Position numbers and translations under genes: made by a program
Shown here: positions 1 through 8,452 of the stretch, piece after piece
Layout of the letters: each line of letters opens with the position of its first letter
How positions within the stretch are numbered: position 1 is the first letter of the stretch
Notes under the pieces: model-generated
Database searches by the model: none
The model's input: only the letters and a program-made list of their open reading frames with translations
Told to the model about the DNA's origin: nothing
Assembly: GCA_029213045.1 (NCBI GenBank)
Contig: JARGPN010000009.1
Span: 1-64,000 of the forward strand
Reading direction: 5' to 3'
Length of the DNA stretch: 64,000 bases
Source: Alcanivoracaceae bacterium
Lineage (GTDB): Bacteria; Pseudomonadota; Gammaproteobacteria; Pseudomonadales; Alcanivoracaceae

Positions 1-2224
1 AAAGTCCACGTGATACCGTCGGGGCTAGTCATGGCGTTCACTGCCGCACAGGCAGCTTAGAAAACACGGCGAACATCAGGGCGGCCACAGCGGCTGTTCA
101 CTGCCGCACAGGCAGCTTAGAAAACCGAATTGTCAGTATTCGTGACCGTCTTTTCGTTCACTGCCGCACAGGCAGCTTAGAAAGTGCTTAGCGTGAGAGG
201 TGCAAGTGATCCGGTGTTCACTGCCGCACAGGCAGCTTAGAAAACACAAAGTGCCGCACTTAGGTCGCGCAATCGGTTCACTGCCGCACAGGCAGCTTAG
301 AAACACACCACCCCGCACAAAAAGAACACGCCGAAGTTCACTGCCGCACAGGCAGCTTAGAAACACCATCCCCGCGCCGCCCGCGCAAATCGACTGTTCA
401 CTGCCGCACAGGCAGCTTAGAAATGAAGTGGCGCGTGCAGGCACCGGAAGATTTCGTTCACTGCCGCACAGGCAGCTTAGAAAAAGTTAATCTAAAGCAG
501 GCATTTGATGGTTTGGTTCACTGCCGCACAGGCAGCTTAGAAAATTTAGACGCACCTCGCTCAAGCAGCAGGCGCGTTCACTGCCGCACAGGCAGCTTAG
601 AAAAACCAAGCCCTGCGGCCTGAGCAGATCGATCTGTTCACTGCCGCACAGGCAGCTTAGAAAAGCTTGGCGAGAAAGCTGCCGACTTCATCGACGTTCA
701 CTGCCGCACAGGCAGCTTAGAAACGAATGTCGCGGGCGTTGAGATACCAGCGTAAGTTCACTGCCGCACAGGCAGCTTAGAAAAGAATGAGCAGTCCATA
801 CGCTCTCACCTCGAGGTTCACTGCCGCACAGGCAGCTTAGAAAATTTACAGAGCGCCATAACGTGTGCTTCAGCTGTTCACTGCCGCACAGGCAGCTTAG
901 AAAGGCTTCCTGCAATCGCTGAACGACGCACGCAAGTTCACTGCCGCACAGGCAGCTTAGAAATGAGAGCACTCAAGCGAGAACTTAAAGCCTTCGTTCA
1001 CTGCCGCACAGGCAGCTTAGAAAAAAGCAATACAACCGCTAGTATCAAAATCCATGTTCACTGCCGCACAGGCAGCTTAGAAAGTCGCGATTCCTAACCA
1101 GAAGAGCGAAAGTCAGTTCACTGCCGCACAGGCAGCTTAGAAATTTTCGGGCTGGTGCTCATATTGCGGCGCTTGGTTCACTGCCGCACAGGCAGCTTAG
1201 AAATGCGCTATCTGCGCGATCAGGAGTCAAAAATTGTTCACTGCCGCACAGGCAGCTTAGAAAGACGGTCAGGAGTGGTTGTGTCGTCGCTGGGCGTTCA
1301 CTGCCGCACAGGCAGCTTAGAAATCTCCAGAGGACTGGAAGCATGTTATGTCTGCGTTCACTGCCGCACAGGCAGCTTAGAAAGCTCTGTCATGACCGCC
1401 CGCTCCACCGCGTTCGTTCACTGCCGCACAGGCAGCTTAGAAAGATTCAAGACCGGCGGACTGTGCGATGGTCTGGTTCACTGCCGCACAGGCAGCTTAG
1501 AAAATGATGGCCCCGTAAAGCGGCGACGCCTTTGCGTTCACTGCCGCACAGGCAGCTTAGAAAGATAGCGGTTGGCATCGCCCGCGTCACCTTTAGTTCA
1601 CTGCCGCACAGGCAGCTTAGAAACGCTACACGCAGCGCCTCTGGGTCGCCGTCCAGTTCACTGCCGCACAGGCAGCTTAGAAATAGAGGATAGCCTAGAA
1701 GATAGCCTAGAGGATGTTCACTGCCGCACAGGCAGCTTAGAAAGTTTCGATGAGATAACTATATCGCGTACACGAGTTCACTGCCGCACAGGCAGCTTAG
1801 AAAATCAAGCGCTGGCCACTTGGCTATATTTTGCAGTTCACTGCCGCACAGGCAGCTTAGAAAAGTATACGACCAGTCAGCCATCGACGCCCTGCGTTCA
1901 CTGCCGCACAGGCAGCTTAGAAAACTTTCACCATGGCCCCGCGTAGGTCGATGTTGTTCACTGCCGCACAGGCAGCTTAGAAATAGAGGAATAACAACGG
2001 GGTCACCTTTTTGCGGTTCACTGCCGCACAGGCAGCTTAGAAAAATCGGAGGGACCACCGTAACGCCTTGTCCAAGTTCACTGCCGCACAGGCAGCTTAG
2101 AAACGTAGAAAGATCAGCAGCAGCGCGCACCCCAGAGTTCACTGCCGCACAGGCAGCTTAGAAATCATAGCATCCGGTGCTGATATCAATGCCCAAGTTC
2201 ACTGCCGCACAGGCAGGTACAAAC
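1..2224 (+). CRISPR. Type I-F CRISPR array, leader-distal end, 37 spacers in view
   Basis: Thirty-six identical 28-nt repeats plus one degenerate terminal repeat, separated by 32-nt unique spacers (one is 33 nt, 2104-2136). Repeat starts fall at 36, 96, 156 and every 60 nt to 2076, then at 2137 and 2197; positions 1-3 are the tail of another repeat, so the array continues leftward. Each repeat begins GTTCACTGCC, has a CTGCC/GGCAG stem with a 5-nt loop, and ends CTTAGAAA. This is the I-F (Csy4/Cas6f) architecture, where cleavage after the hairpin leaves an 8-nt 5' handle. The terminal repeat at 2197-2224 is altered, which puts the leader and the newest spacers to the left, outside the window, with transcription on the plus strand. 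No cas gene is in the window, so activity cannot be judged. Open reading frames crossing the array exist only because the unit is 60 nt, a multiple of three. Confidence 0.98.
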
Positions 2225-2671
2225 CGATTTTTTTCTTGACAAAAAAGCCCGCATTAGGCGCACTGCTGCCCCCAGCACTTCTTGATCAATCACACTAAAA
2301 CCATTTTGTCTTATTGAAGCAATCAAAGACTGGTATTTTGATTCATGCATAGATCATATAAGAACCATATGATTAACAAATCGCCCAAAAGAGAGGAAAC
2401 AAAGGCACTTTATGGCAAAGTATCCACACGAAAAAATCACTCTTTTCTGACAGCCGGATAATGTCGATCTAAACACAAGTTAAAGCGAGTACGACCCTGC
2501 TAGAGCTCTGCCGCGCACCGTATCAGCATCCGCTTGGCGCTTGAATGTTAGGTATGGGCCAAGCGTGCTATCGGCACCGCGCCTCGCTGACAACAATAAT
2601 AGACAAAATCGTGCGCAATCCCAGCATTGCAACCCACCGCAACGGCATCAATCCCAGCTATACTCTGCACC
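2225..2671. other. Intergenic region between CRISPR array and recQ
   Basis: About 450 nt with no convincing gene. The first half is A+T-rich and contains an isolated TTGACA at 2236-2241 with no well-spaced -10. An 8-bp inverted repeat (CGCTTGGC at 2531-2538 and its complement at 2558-2565, 19-nt loop) is visible, without a following T-run. No cas fragment, transposase or further repeat copy is seen. The right end contains the probable recQ -10 element. Confidence 0.6.
2659..2664 (+). promoter_or_regulatory. Probable -10 element of recQ
   Basis: TATACT at 2659-2664 ends 7 nt before the favoured recQ ATG at 2672. A start of transcription 6-8 nt downstream would fall on or beside the ATG, suggesting a leaderless or almost leaderless mRNA. 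No convincing -35 lies 16-18 nt upstream (a TTGCAA at 2627 is too far), so the call is tentative. Confidence 0.35.
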
Positions 2672-4486
2672 ATGAGCAATGCACAACATATTCTTGAGCA
2701 CGTATTTGGATACGACCACTTTCGCGGCCCCCAGCAAGCGATTGTCGAAAATGTCATTCAAGGCAATGACGCGCTCGTCATCATGCCCACGGGCGGTGGT
2801 AAATCCCTGTGCTATCAAATCCCGGCCCTCGTACGCGAAGGCTGCGGTGTCATTATCTCGCCGTTAATCGCGCTAATGCAGGATCAGGTAGATACCCTGC
2901 GCGAACTCGGCGTTAACGCTGGCTTTTTAAATTCGTCGCTCGACGCACAACAAACCCGCGACACCGAGCAAGCGTTACTCAATGGCAAACTCGATATGCT
3001 CTATATCGCGCCAGAGCGCTTAGTTCAGCCTCGCTGCTTACAGCTTTTAAAACAGGCGAAGCTGTCGCTATTCGCCATTGATGAAGCGCATTGCGTATCG
3101 CAATGGGGACATGACTTCCGCGCGGACTATTTGCAGCTCAGCCTTCTGCACGAACATTTTCCAAATGTTCCGCGCATTGCACTGACCGCCACCGCCGATG
3201 ATCGAACGCGCATCGAAATCAGCAAACGTCTAGAGCTGGATCAAGCGGAACACTTCATCAGCGGCTTTGATCGCCCCAACATTCAGTATCGCATTCAGCA
3301 CAAAGACAAACCGAAGCAGCAACTACTTCAGTTTTTGCGCAGCGAAGCGCCGCACGATGCGGGCATTATTTACTGCATGTCGCGGAAAAAAGTCGAGCAA
3401 ACCGCACTCTGGCTCGCCGAGCAAGGCTTCGATGCCCTGCCGTATCACGCGGGATTAAGCGCCGCACAAAGGCAGAAAAACCAGCAGCGTTTTTTGCGCG
3501 AAGAAAACGTTGTGATGGTCGCCACCATCGCCTTTGGTATGGGCATTGATAAACCCGATGTGCGCTTTGTCGTGCATCTGGATATGCCCAAAAGCATTGA
3601 AGCCTATTACCAAGAAACAGGCCGCGCGGGCCGCGACGGTGAACCTGCGGTGGCGCTGCTGTTTTATGGTTTGGAAGATGTCGTCAAGCTCGCACAAATG
3701 CTTTCCGGCTCGGAAGGCAATGAAGAGTTCAAACGCATGGAACGCCATCGACTCGATGCCATGCTCGGATTATGCGAAGTAACGTCCTGCCGTCGACAAG
3801 TCCTATTGCGCTATTTCGGCGAAAACAGCGAACCGTGCGGCAACTGCGACAGCTGCATCACGCCGGTAAACACCTGGAACGGCACTGATGCCGCGCGCAA
3901 ATTACTGTCCTGCGTGTATCGCACTGGGCAGCGCTACGGCGGCCAACATGTTATTGAAGTGCTGCGCGGCAGCAATAACGAAAAAATTCGCCAAGCTGGC
4001 CACGACAAATTATCGACTTACGGTATAGGCGCTGATTTAAGCAATAACGAATGGCGCAGCGTCTTACGGCAACTAGTAGCGCGCGGTCTTGTCGACGTCA
4101 ACGCGGAAGCATTTGGGGCGTTGCAATTAAATGACTCTTGCCGAGCATTACTGCGCGGCGATGAATCATTGCAGCTGCGCCGCGACCCAAGACCAGAACC
4201 AAGCGCCCGCGTTGCGCGCAGCACAAGTACAAGCGGCGTTGAAGCCCACGACCTACCTCTTTGGCACGCGCTTAAAGCATGCCGCAAGCGTTTGGCCGAT
4301 GAACACAAGGTGCCGCCCTACGTGGTTTTCCACGACAGCACCTTGCTAGACATGGTGCAAAAGCGCCCCACTACCCGCGACGCGTTATTAACGGTAAGTG
4401 GTGTTGGTGATGCCAAGCTCGACCGATTTGGCGAAGCCTTCCTTGACGTTATTCTTGAACACGAATATCCCGCCACAGAAAGTTAA
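2672..4486 (+). CDS. recQ: ATP-dependent DNA helicase RecQ
   Basis: 3'-5' DNA helicase acting in recombination and stalled-fork repair. The 604-residue product matches the usual length (E. coli about 609). In order: Walker A PTGGGKS near residues 39-45; DEAH box at about 137-140 followed by the aromatic-rich loop HCVSQWGHDFR; helicase C-terminal motif QETGRAGRDG; zinc-binding cysteines of the RQC region ending CGNCDSC; an HRDC domain at the C-terminus with the SGVGDAKLDRFG segment. The reading frame extends to a TTG at 2627, but homology begins with the ATG at 2672 (FGYDHFRGPQQ follows within 20 residues). No Shine-Dalgarno is seen before this ATG. It stands alone, next to the CRISPR array; that adjacency alone does not imply a functional link. 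Confidence 0.96.
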   Translation: MSNAQHILEHVFGYDHFRGPQQAIVENVIQGNDALVIMPTGGGKSLCYQIPALVREGCGVIISPLIALMQDQVDTLRELGVNAGFLNSSLDAQQTRDTEQALLNGKLDMLYIAPERLVQPRCLQLLKQAKLSLFAIDEAHCVSQWGHDFRADYLQLSLLHEHFPNVPRIALTATADDRTRIEISKRLELDQAEHFISGFDRPNIQYRIQHKDKPKQQLLQFLRSEAPHDAGIIYCMSRKKVEQTALWLAEQGFDALPYHAGLSAAQRQKNQQRFLREENVVMVATIAFGMGIDKPDVRFVVHLDMPKSIEAYYQETGRAGRDGEPAVALLFYGLEDVVKLAQMLSGSEGNEEFKRMERHRLDAMLGLCEVTSCRRQVLLRYFGENSEPCGNCDSCITPVNTWNGTDAARKLLSCVYRTGQRYGGQHVIEVLRGSNNEKIRQAGHDKLSTYGIGADLSNNEWRSVLRQLVARGLVDVNAEAFGALQLNDSCRALLRGDESLQLRRDPRPEPSARVARSTSTSGVEAHDLPLWHALKACRKRLADEHKVPPYVVFHDSTLLDMVQKRPTTRDALLTVSGVGDAKLDRFGEAFLDVILEHEYPATES

Positions 4487-4532
4487 CTAAAAAAGTGCCC
4501 TTGCCCTTATTCCCTAGGCGAGCGCTAAAAAA

Positions 4533-4564
4533 CCTGTGGGAGCTTGCAGGCAAGCTCCCACAGG
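4533..4564 (-). terminator. REP-like perfect palindrome doubling as minus-strand terminator
   Basis: A 15-bp perfect inverted repeat (CCTGTGGGAGCTTGC and its complement) around a 2-nt loop. On the minus strand it is followed directly by six T residues (complement of 4527-4532), giving a standard intrinsic terminator for the gene at 4586-5149. The core GTGGGAGCTTGC/GCAAGCTCCCAC recurs at 21063-21193, so this is a dispersed REP-type element used as a terminator. On the plus strand no T-run follows, so it would not be intrinsic for recQ. Confidence 0.85.
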
Positions 4565-4585
4565 TAAAATGTCCCCTCATGGCAA

Positions 4586-5149
4586 TTAGTCTTGTCGCAA
4601 AAGCGAACGTAGCACTCTGCGTGGCAATGCGCTGATATCAAGCAACGGGCGCACCTGCATCAGGGTTTTATGAATATCTTCAACGCGCCCAGTAAGATTA
4701 TCCACATGATCAGTAATGCCCTCCACGCGTACGGAAAGGTCTTCCACCTGATCAGGCAGTGCGTCCATTCTTTCGATAATGCGCATAATTCGATGCGCCA
4801 TAATTAAGTATTCCAACGCCGCGCGAATCACTGCCACCGCTACTAGCAACACCAACGGCGCAACGCCGAGTGCGATAAAACCTGCGAACATGGAAAAATA
4901 AAACGTGCCAGCAACGATTGCCCCGATGACCACTACAGCACCCAGCACGAGCAACAAATAAAATAATGGCAGCAGCCGCATGGTGAGATACTGCTCAAAG
5001 CGCCAATCGGTAAAGCTGCTAATCACACCTCGCTGGGGAATCGGCTCCGATACAGGACGTCGCTCGTACGCGGCCTTCTTCCTACCCACCTCAAACGCGT
5101 CTGGCTGTGACGACGATGGTGACTGATGATTATCGTGATCTGATCGCAT
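4586..5149 (-). CDS. DUF4282-like integral membrane protein with coiled-coil tail
   Basis: 187 residues if translation starts at the ATG at 5149, which has a purine-rich AGAGAG upstream; an in-frame TTG at 5176 lacks one. The N-terminal 40 residues are polar and proline/serine-rich. SSFTDWRFEQYLTMRLLP leads into two hydrophobic helices, then the RAALEYLIMAHRIMRII segment, the layout of DUF4282 proteins. The last 60 residues hold heptad-like repeats (DQVEDLSVRVEGITDHVDNL) suggesting a coiled coil. It is probably an inner-membrane protein of unknown role. It is transcribed alone, ending in the REP-type terminator at 4533-4564. Confidence 0.7.
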   Translation of the reverse strand: MRSDHDNHQSPSSSQPDAFEVGRKKAAYERRPVSEPIPQRGVISSFTDWRFEQYLTMRLLPLFYLLLVLGAVVVIGAIVAGTFYFSMFAGFIALGVAPLVLLVAVAVIRAALEYLIMAHRIMRIIERMDALPDQVEDLSVRVEGITDHVDNLTGRVEDIHKTLMQVRPLLDISALPRRVLRSLLRQD

Positions 5150-5272
5150 ACCGCGCTCTCTAACATTGCTGACCAACAGTGAAGACTAGTTTGACGCGTC
5201 TGGCCAGACATTGGCTAAAACTATCCCAAGCCTAGGAGATACAGTCAGTCGTCAATCTCTCCGCCGCTAAGA

Positions 5273-6319
5273 TTACTGCTTAGGCGTCGCCGCGAATGGA
5301 TTACCGCCGAGCGCATTGGAAATATCTGCAATCGCTTTTTGAGCACGCACACTGTTACCTGCCGTATCGAGCGGCGGAGAAATCACCGCTATGCCAAACT
5401 TGCCTGGCGAAACCGCGATGATACCGCCGCCAACGCCACTCTTCGCCGGTAGGCCAGTGCGATACAGCCATTTACCAGAATCATCGTATAGGCCGGCGGT
5501 CGCCATCACCGCCAGAATTTCCGGGATGTTTTCAGGGCTCACCAATGACTTGCCACTCACAGGCTGAGTACCGCCATTTGCTAATGTTGCCGCCATCAAC
5601 GCTAGGTCCTTTGCATTCACGCCCACAGAACATTGACGCGTATAAATATCCGTCGCTTGTAACGGATCATCTTTAATATGGCCGTAGGCATACATCAGAT
5701 GTGCGATTGCCTGGTTACGCTGATTGGTATCGGCCTCTGATTGATAAACGTCTTCCAACACTTTCAAATCACGACCCGCAAAATCACTGTAGTACGATAA
5801 AATGGCACCCCAGATATCTTTATAATTGTTTCCCTTCACCATGCTAGTAGTAGCAATCGCCCCCGCGTTTACCAGCGGGTTCATTTCCGCGCCTTTATAT
5901 TGCTCAATGGCAACAATGGAATTAAACACTTGCCCAGTCGCATCCACGCCCATGTTGTTAAAGACAGAGTCAGGTCCAGATTCCTCTATGACTTTTGCCA
6001 TCGTGAAAACTTTTGAAATCGACTGAATTGAAACTTCCGACGTTATGTCGCCGACCGAATAAACGTGGCCATCAACCGTTACCAGCACGATGCCATAAAT
6101 ATTAGAATCCACTTTCGCTAGCGCAGGAATATAATCGGCGTTCGCCCCTTCTTTAATATCCTTATATTTGTTGTACGCATCGTTCAACGCGGCATTCACG
6201 CTATCAGCAGATAGAGCGCTCCGCATCGCCGGCACATGCTCCGCAGAACGACCCACACTTGCGGATAGCGCCATTGCCATCGCAAACGCGCAGCTCAATG
6301 CATTAACGCTTAGTTTCAT
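5273..6319 (-). CDS. glsA: Glutaminase A family, with signal peptide
   Basis: Hydrolyses L-glutamine to glutamate and ammonia (serine-dependent glutaminase family). 348 residues. The start at 6319 is supported by AAGGAGA eight bases upstream; an upstream in-frame extension to 6379 has no such support. Residues 1-26 form a signal peptide (basic start, alanine-rich core, likely cut near GRSA-EH). The beta-lactamase-like SxxK pair is at Ser100-Lys103 in SIQSISKVF, followed by EMNPLVNAGAIA and, near the end, KSGVGGGIIAVSPGKFG. Most enzymes of this family are cytoplasmic, so a leader implying periplasmic action is the notable point. It is divergent from the porin gene at 6679 and its product may act on glutamine entering the periplasm; that link is inference. 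Confidence 0.93.
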   Translation of the reverse strand: MKLSVNALSCAFAMAMALSASVGRSAEHVPAMRSALSADSVNAALNDAYNKYKDIKEGANADYIPALAKVDSNIYGIVLVTVDGHVYSVGDITSEVSIQSISKVFTMAKVIEESGPDSVFNNMGVDATGQVFNSIVAIEQYKGAEMNPLVNAGAIATTSMVKGNNYKDIWGAILSYYSDFAGRDLKVLEDVYQSEADTNQRNQAIAHLMYAYGHIKDDPLQATDIYTRQCSVGVNAKDLALMAATLANGGTQPVSGKSLVSPENIPEILAVMATAGLYDDSGKWLYRTGLPAKSGVGGGIIAVSPGKFGIAVISPPLDTAGNSVRAQKAIADISNALGGNPFAATPKQ

Positions 6320-6678
6320 GGAAATTCTCCTTGTGCCCTTGAGCCACCCATGTATCTGCCGGTGAATTAAAGCGGCCATTCACGCTGACTCGAATGCAGC
6401 CACCAACACACGTCATGCCGTGGTGGCATCTCACCACTTCGCCACTTTTGTACGTCGGCCAACAATGTACGTTAGTACCCAATTATCAGAAGCCGAGCGA
6501 CAGAGATTATAGGTTCCATCACCCAACCTACCTTAACAACCGTTCGTCGCCAAAACCTATTCACGCGAAATATCAGAATGATATATCTGGCTTGCGAGTA
6601 AACAGCAATAAGACTGAGTGTTTCTCGGCCTCCGCCGGTCCACTTAGCAGAAGAACAACAACCAAAGGAAGGACAACT
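6320..6678. other. Divergent intergenic region glsA / porin
   Basis: About 360 nt of shared upstream sequence. An exact 7-nt direct repeat TGTACGT occurs at 6449-6455 and 6466-6472 (17-nt spacing), a possible operator. A porin-frame extension runs through here without a stop, but it shows no signal peptide or ribosome-binding site, so it is treated as non-coding. No clear sigma-70 promoter was identified. Confidence 0.45.
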
Positions 6679-7920
6679 ATGTACCGTGATTGGCGACTTG
6701 CCGCCGCGATAGCCGTTGCCACGCTATCGGGGCATGCCATTGCAGAAGACAGCCTAGAAGAAAGACTTGCCTTAGCGGAAAGCCGATTAGCCTCACTGGA
6801 GAAGCAAGGAAACAATGAAGACCGCGTTCAGATAAACGGTTTTCTGACCTTCGCCATGGAGAAAACCAATCGCACTGAAGATGCCGCAGGAAACGGGCTT
6901 TACTATCAAGGTGTGGTTGGGAATGAGGACTGGAACCTAGACCGACTGACCCGCGCTGGCGTTCAGATCAACAGCAAAATTTCTGACGATGCTGAAGCGG
7001 TCGTGCAAATTCTGGGGCGCGCGAATGAAGATTTCAGCGCAGAAGTGCAATGGGCGTATGTCTCCTACGACATTAACTCATCACTCACCGCCCGCGCTGG
7101 CCGCCTGATGTTGCCTTTCTATTTACACTCTCAGTACACCCAAGTGGGTTATGCCTACCCTTGGATTGATTTGCCCGGTGAAATGTATTCAGTCATTCCG
7201 TTAGACACGATGGAAGGCATGGATTTAACGTGGAATTTTAATACCGGTAACGTTGCCCACAGCATCAATGCATTCTGGGGTGGTATGGATGTGCTGTCGC
7301 AGGGATCGCTATTCGAAGTCCGCAATCAACATGGCATTAATATCCGGTCAAACCTCGGGAATTGGACCGGCTGGTATAGCTATACGAACAGTGAAGTGTC
7401 GATAGATCTTTCGGATGCCCTCCTGGGCCTCACTGCATTTAATATGGATCACCACTATGCTTATTTCACCGGCCTTGGCTTGCAGTATGACAACGGCTCT
7501 CTGTTCGTCATGGGTGAGCGTGGACGGTTAGATTTATCCACCCCGGCAAATTGGTTCCCGACATTAGACTCCGCGTACATCACCGCAGGGTATCGCATCG
7601 GCAAATTCACGCCGCACCTAACGTGGGCGACCATTGAGCACAACAGCATTTCCGATGTAGACCTTTCTGTGGCGGGTGGCACTGGTGGTTTCTTGTTCCA
7701 ACAGTTTGGCGATCACCAAAAAAGTTGGACCGCCGGACTGCGTTACGACTTAACCCCAGGGATTTCACTGAAAGCTGAAGTTGCTACGTATTACGACTTC
7801 GATGACAGTGACTACAAAAGCAACGGGCTGTTCAGCGATCCTGTGACTCCAACGAATCTGGCGGGGCCTGACACAGAAGATCCAACTGTCTATCGTTTCG
7901 CTGTCGAAAGCGTATTTTAA
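6679..7920 (+). CDS. Porin-like outer-membrane beta-barrel protein
   Basis: 413 residues from the ATG at 6679, preceded by AAGGAAGG. A signal peptide covers roughly residues 1-21 (ends SGHAIA-ED). A short coiled-coil follows (SLEERLALAESRLASLEKQ), as in trimeric porins with a periplasmic stalk. The rest alternates polar and aromatic residues as in beta-strands, with a typical C-terminal phenylalanine (VESVF) for Bam-dependent assembly. Motifs such as ARAGRLMLPFY resemble the porin strand/constriction region. The substrate cannot be read from sequence. The gene is 11 nt upstream of a small phosphate-binding-protein-like gene, so the two are probably cotranscribed and may serve uptake of the same anion. 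Confidence 0.75.
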   Translation: MYRDWRLAAAIAVATLSGHAIAEDSLEERLALAESRLASLEKQGNNEDRVQINGFLTFAMEKTNRTEDAAGNGLYYQGVVGNEDWNLDRLTRAGVQINSKISDDAEAVVQILGRANEDFSAEVQWAYVSYDINSSLTARAGRLMLPFYLHSQYTQVGYAYPWIDLPGEMYSVIPLDTMEGMDLTWNFNTGNVAHSINAFWGGMDVLSQGSLFEVRNQHGINIRSNLGNWTGWYSYTNSEVSIDLSDALLGLTAFNMDHHYAYFTGLGLQYDNGSLFVMGERGRLDLSTPANWFPTLDSAYITAGYRIGKFTPHLTWATIEHNSISDVDLSVAGGTGGFLFQQFGDHQKSWTAGLRYDLTPGISLKAEVATYYDFDDSDYKSNGLFSDPVTPTNLAGPDTEDPTVYRFAVESVF

Positions 7921-7931
7921 GGAGCATTGAG

Positions 7932-8363
7932 ATGATAAAAAGAATCCTCATCACTGTGCTGCTCAGCTTACCTTTGTTCGCGACTGCACAAACCGCAACG
8001 GCCGAAGAACTCGCCGTAATTGTTAGTAAAAATTCACCGGTGACCTCACTCACTGACGCCGAAATTCAGCAACTGTTCTCAGGACAGTCCCGTAGCGTTG
8101 GCGGCAATAGCCTTCAGCCTCTGGATTTACCTGGAGGAGATGCGCAGCGCAACGCATTTTACCAACAGCTTCTCGGCCGAAGCCCAGACCAAATGCGTTC
8201 ACATTGGGCACGTTTAATCTTTACCGGGAAGGCTCGCCCTCCTCGTGAAGTAAACAGCCCGCGCGAAATGAAAACGATGATCGAATCTTCTGAGTCATTT
8301 ATCGGCTACATTCCAGCAGCGGACGTGAGTGACAAAGTAAAAGTGCTAAAACTTTTCAACTGA
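7932..8363 (+). CDS. Small PstS-like periplasmic binding-domain protein
   Basis: 143 residues with an N-terminal signal peptide (cleavage near ATAEE). The mature part resembles one lobe of the phosphate-ABC substrate-binding fold: VIVSKNSPVTSLTDAEIQQLFSG near the start, then PLDLPGGDAQRNAFYQQLLG and the end segment SFIGYIPAADVSDKVKVL. PstS proteins are usually more than 300 residues, so this is a mini version lacking much of the second lobe. AAGGAG lies upstream of the ATG. It follows the porin by 11 nt and ends before a bidirectional terminator. No permease or ATPase gene is adjacent, so it may bind a ligand or act as a porin partner rather than feed an ABC transporter. Confidence 0.75.
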   Translation: MIKRILITVLLSLPLFATAQTATAEELAVIVSKNSPVTSLTDAEIQQLFSGQSRSVGGNSLQPLDLPGGDAQRNAFYQQLLGRSPDQMRSHWARLIFTGKARPPREVNSPREMKTMIESSESFIGYIPAADVSDKVKVLKLFN

Positions 8364-8401
8364 CCGGTAAAATCGCGATATAAACTAAATATCGCAACGC
8401 A

Positions 8402-8435
8402 AAAAATAAAGGAGCCAATTGGCTCCTTTATTTTT
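8402..8435. terminator. Bidirectional intrinsic terminator
   Basis: A perfect 34-nt palindrome centred on GGAGCCAATTGGCTCC with flanking A and T runs on both sides. It serves the plus-strand porin/PstS-like pair and the minus-strand fumarase gene, which converge here. Confidence 0.9.
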
Positions 8436-8452
8436 ACTAGGCATTCGAGAAA

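Noticed and set aside
133-2161. Long open frames on both strands through the array, encoding repeated FLSCLCGSE, VHCRTGSLE or SLPHRQLRK
   Set aside because: They arise because a 28-nt repeat plus a 32-nt spacer is 60 nt, keeping the frame; there is no start context and the repeats are CRISPR repeats.
2236-2264. TTGACA after the CRISPR array as a promoter
   Set aside because: No -10 element lies at 16-18 nt; the region is A+T-rich enough for a chance match.
2672-4486. recQ as part of the CRISPR system
   Set aside because: It is a normal full-length housekeeping helicase separated by 450 nt from the leader-distal end of the array.
6394-6678. In-frame N-terminal extension of the porin
   Set aside because: It has no ribosome-binding site and would bury the signal peptide; the ATG at 6679 has AAGGAAGG and a clean leader.
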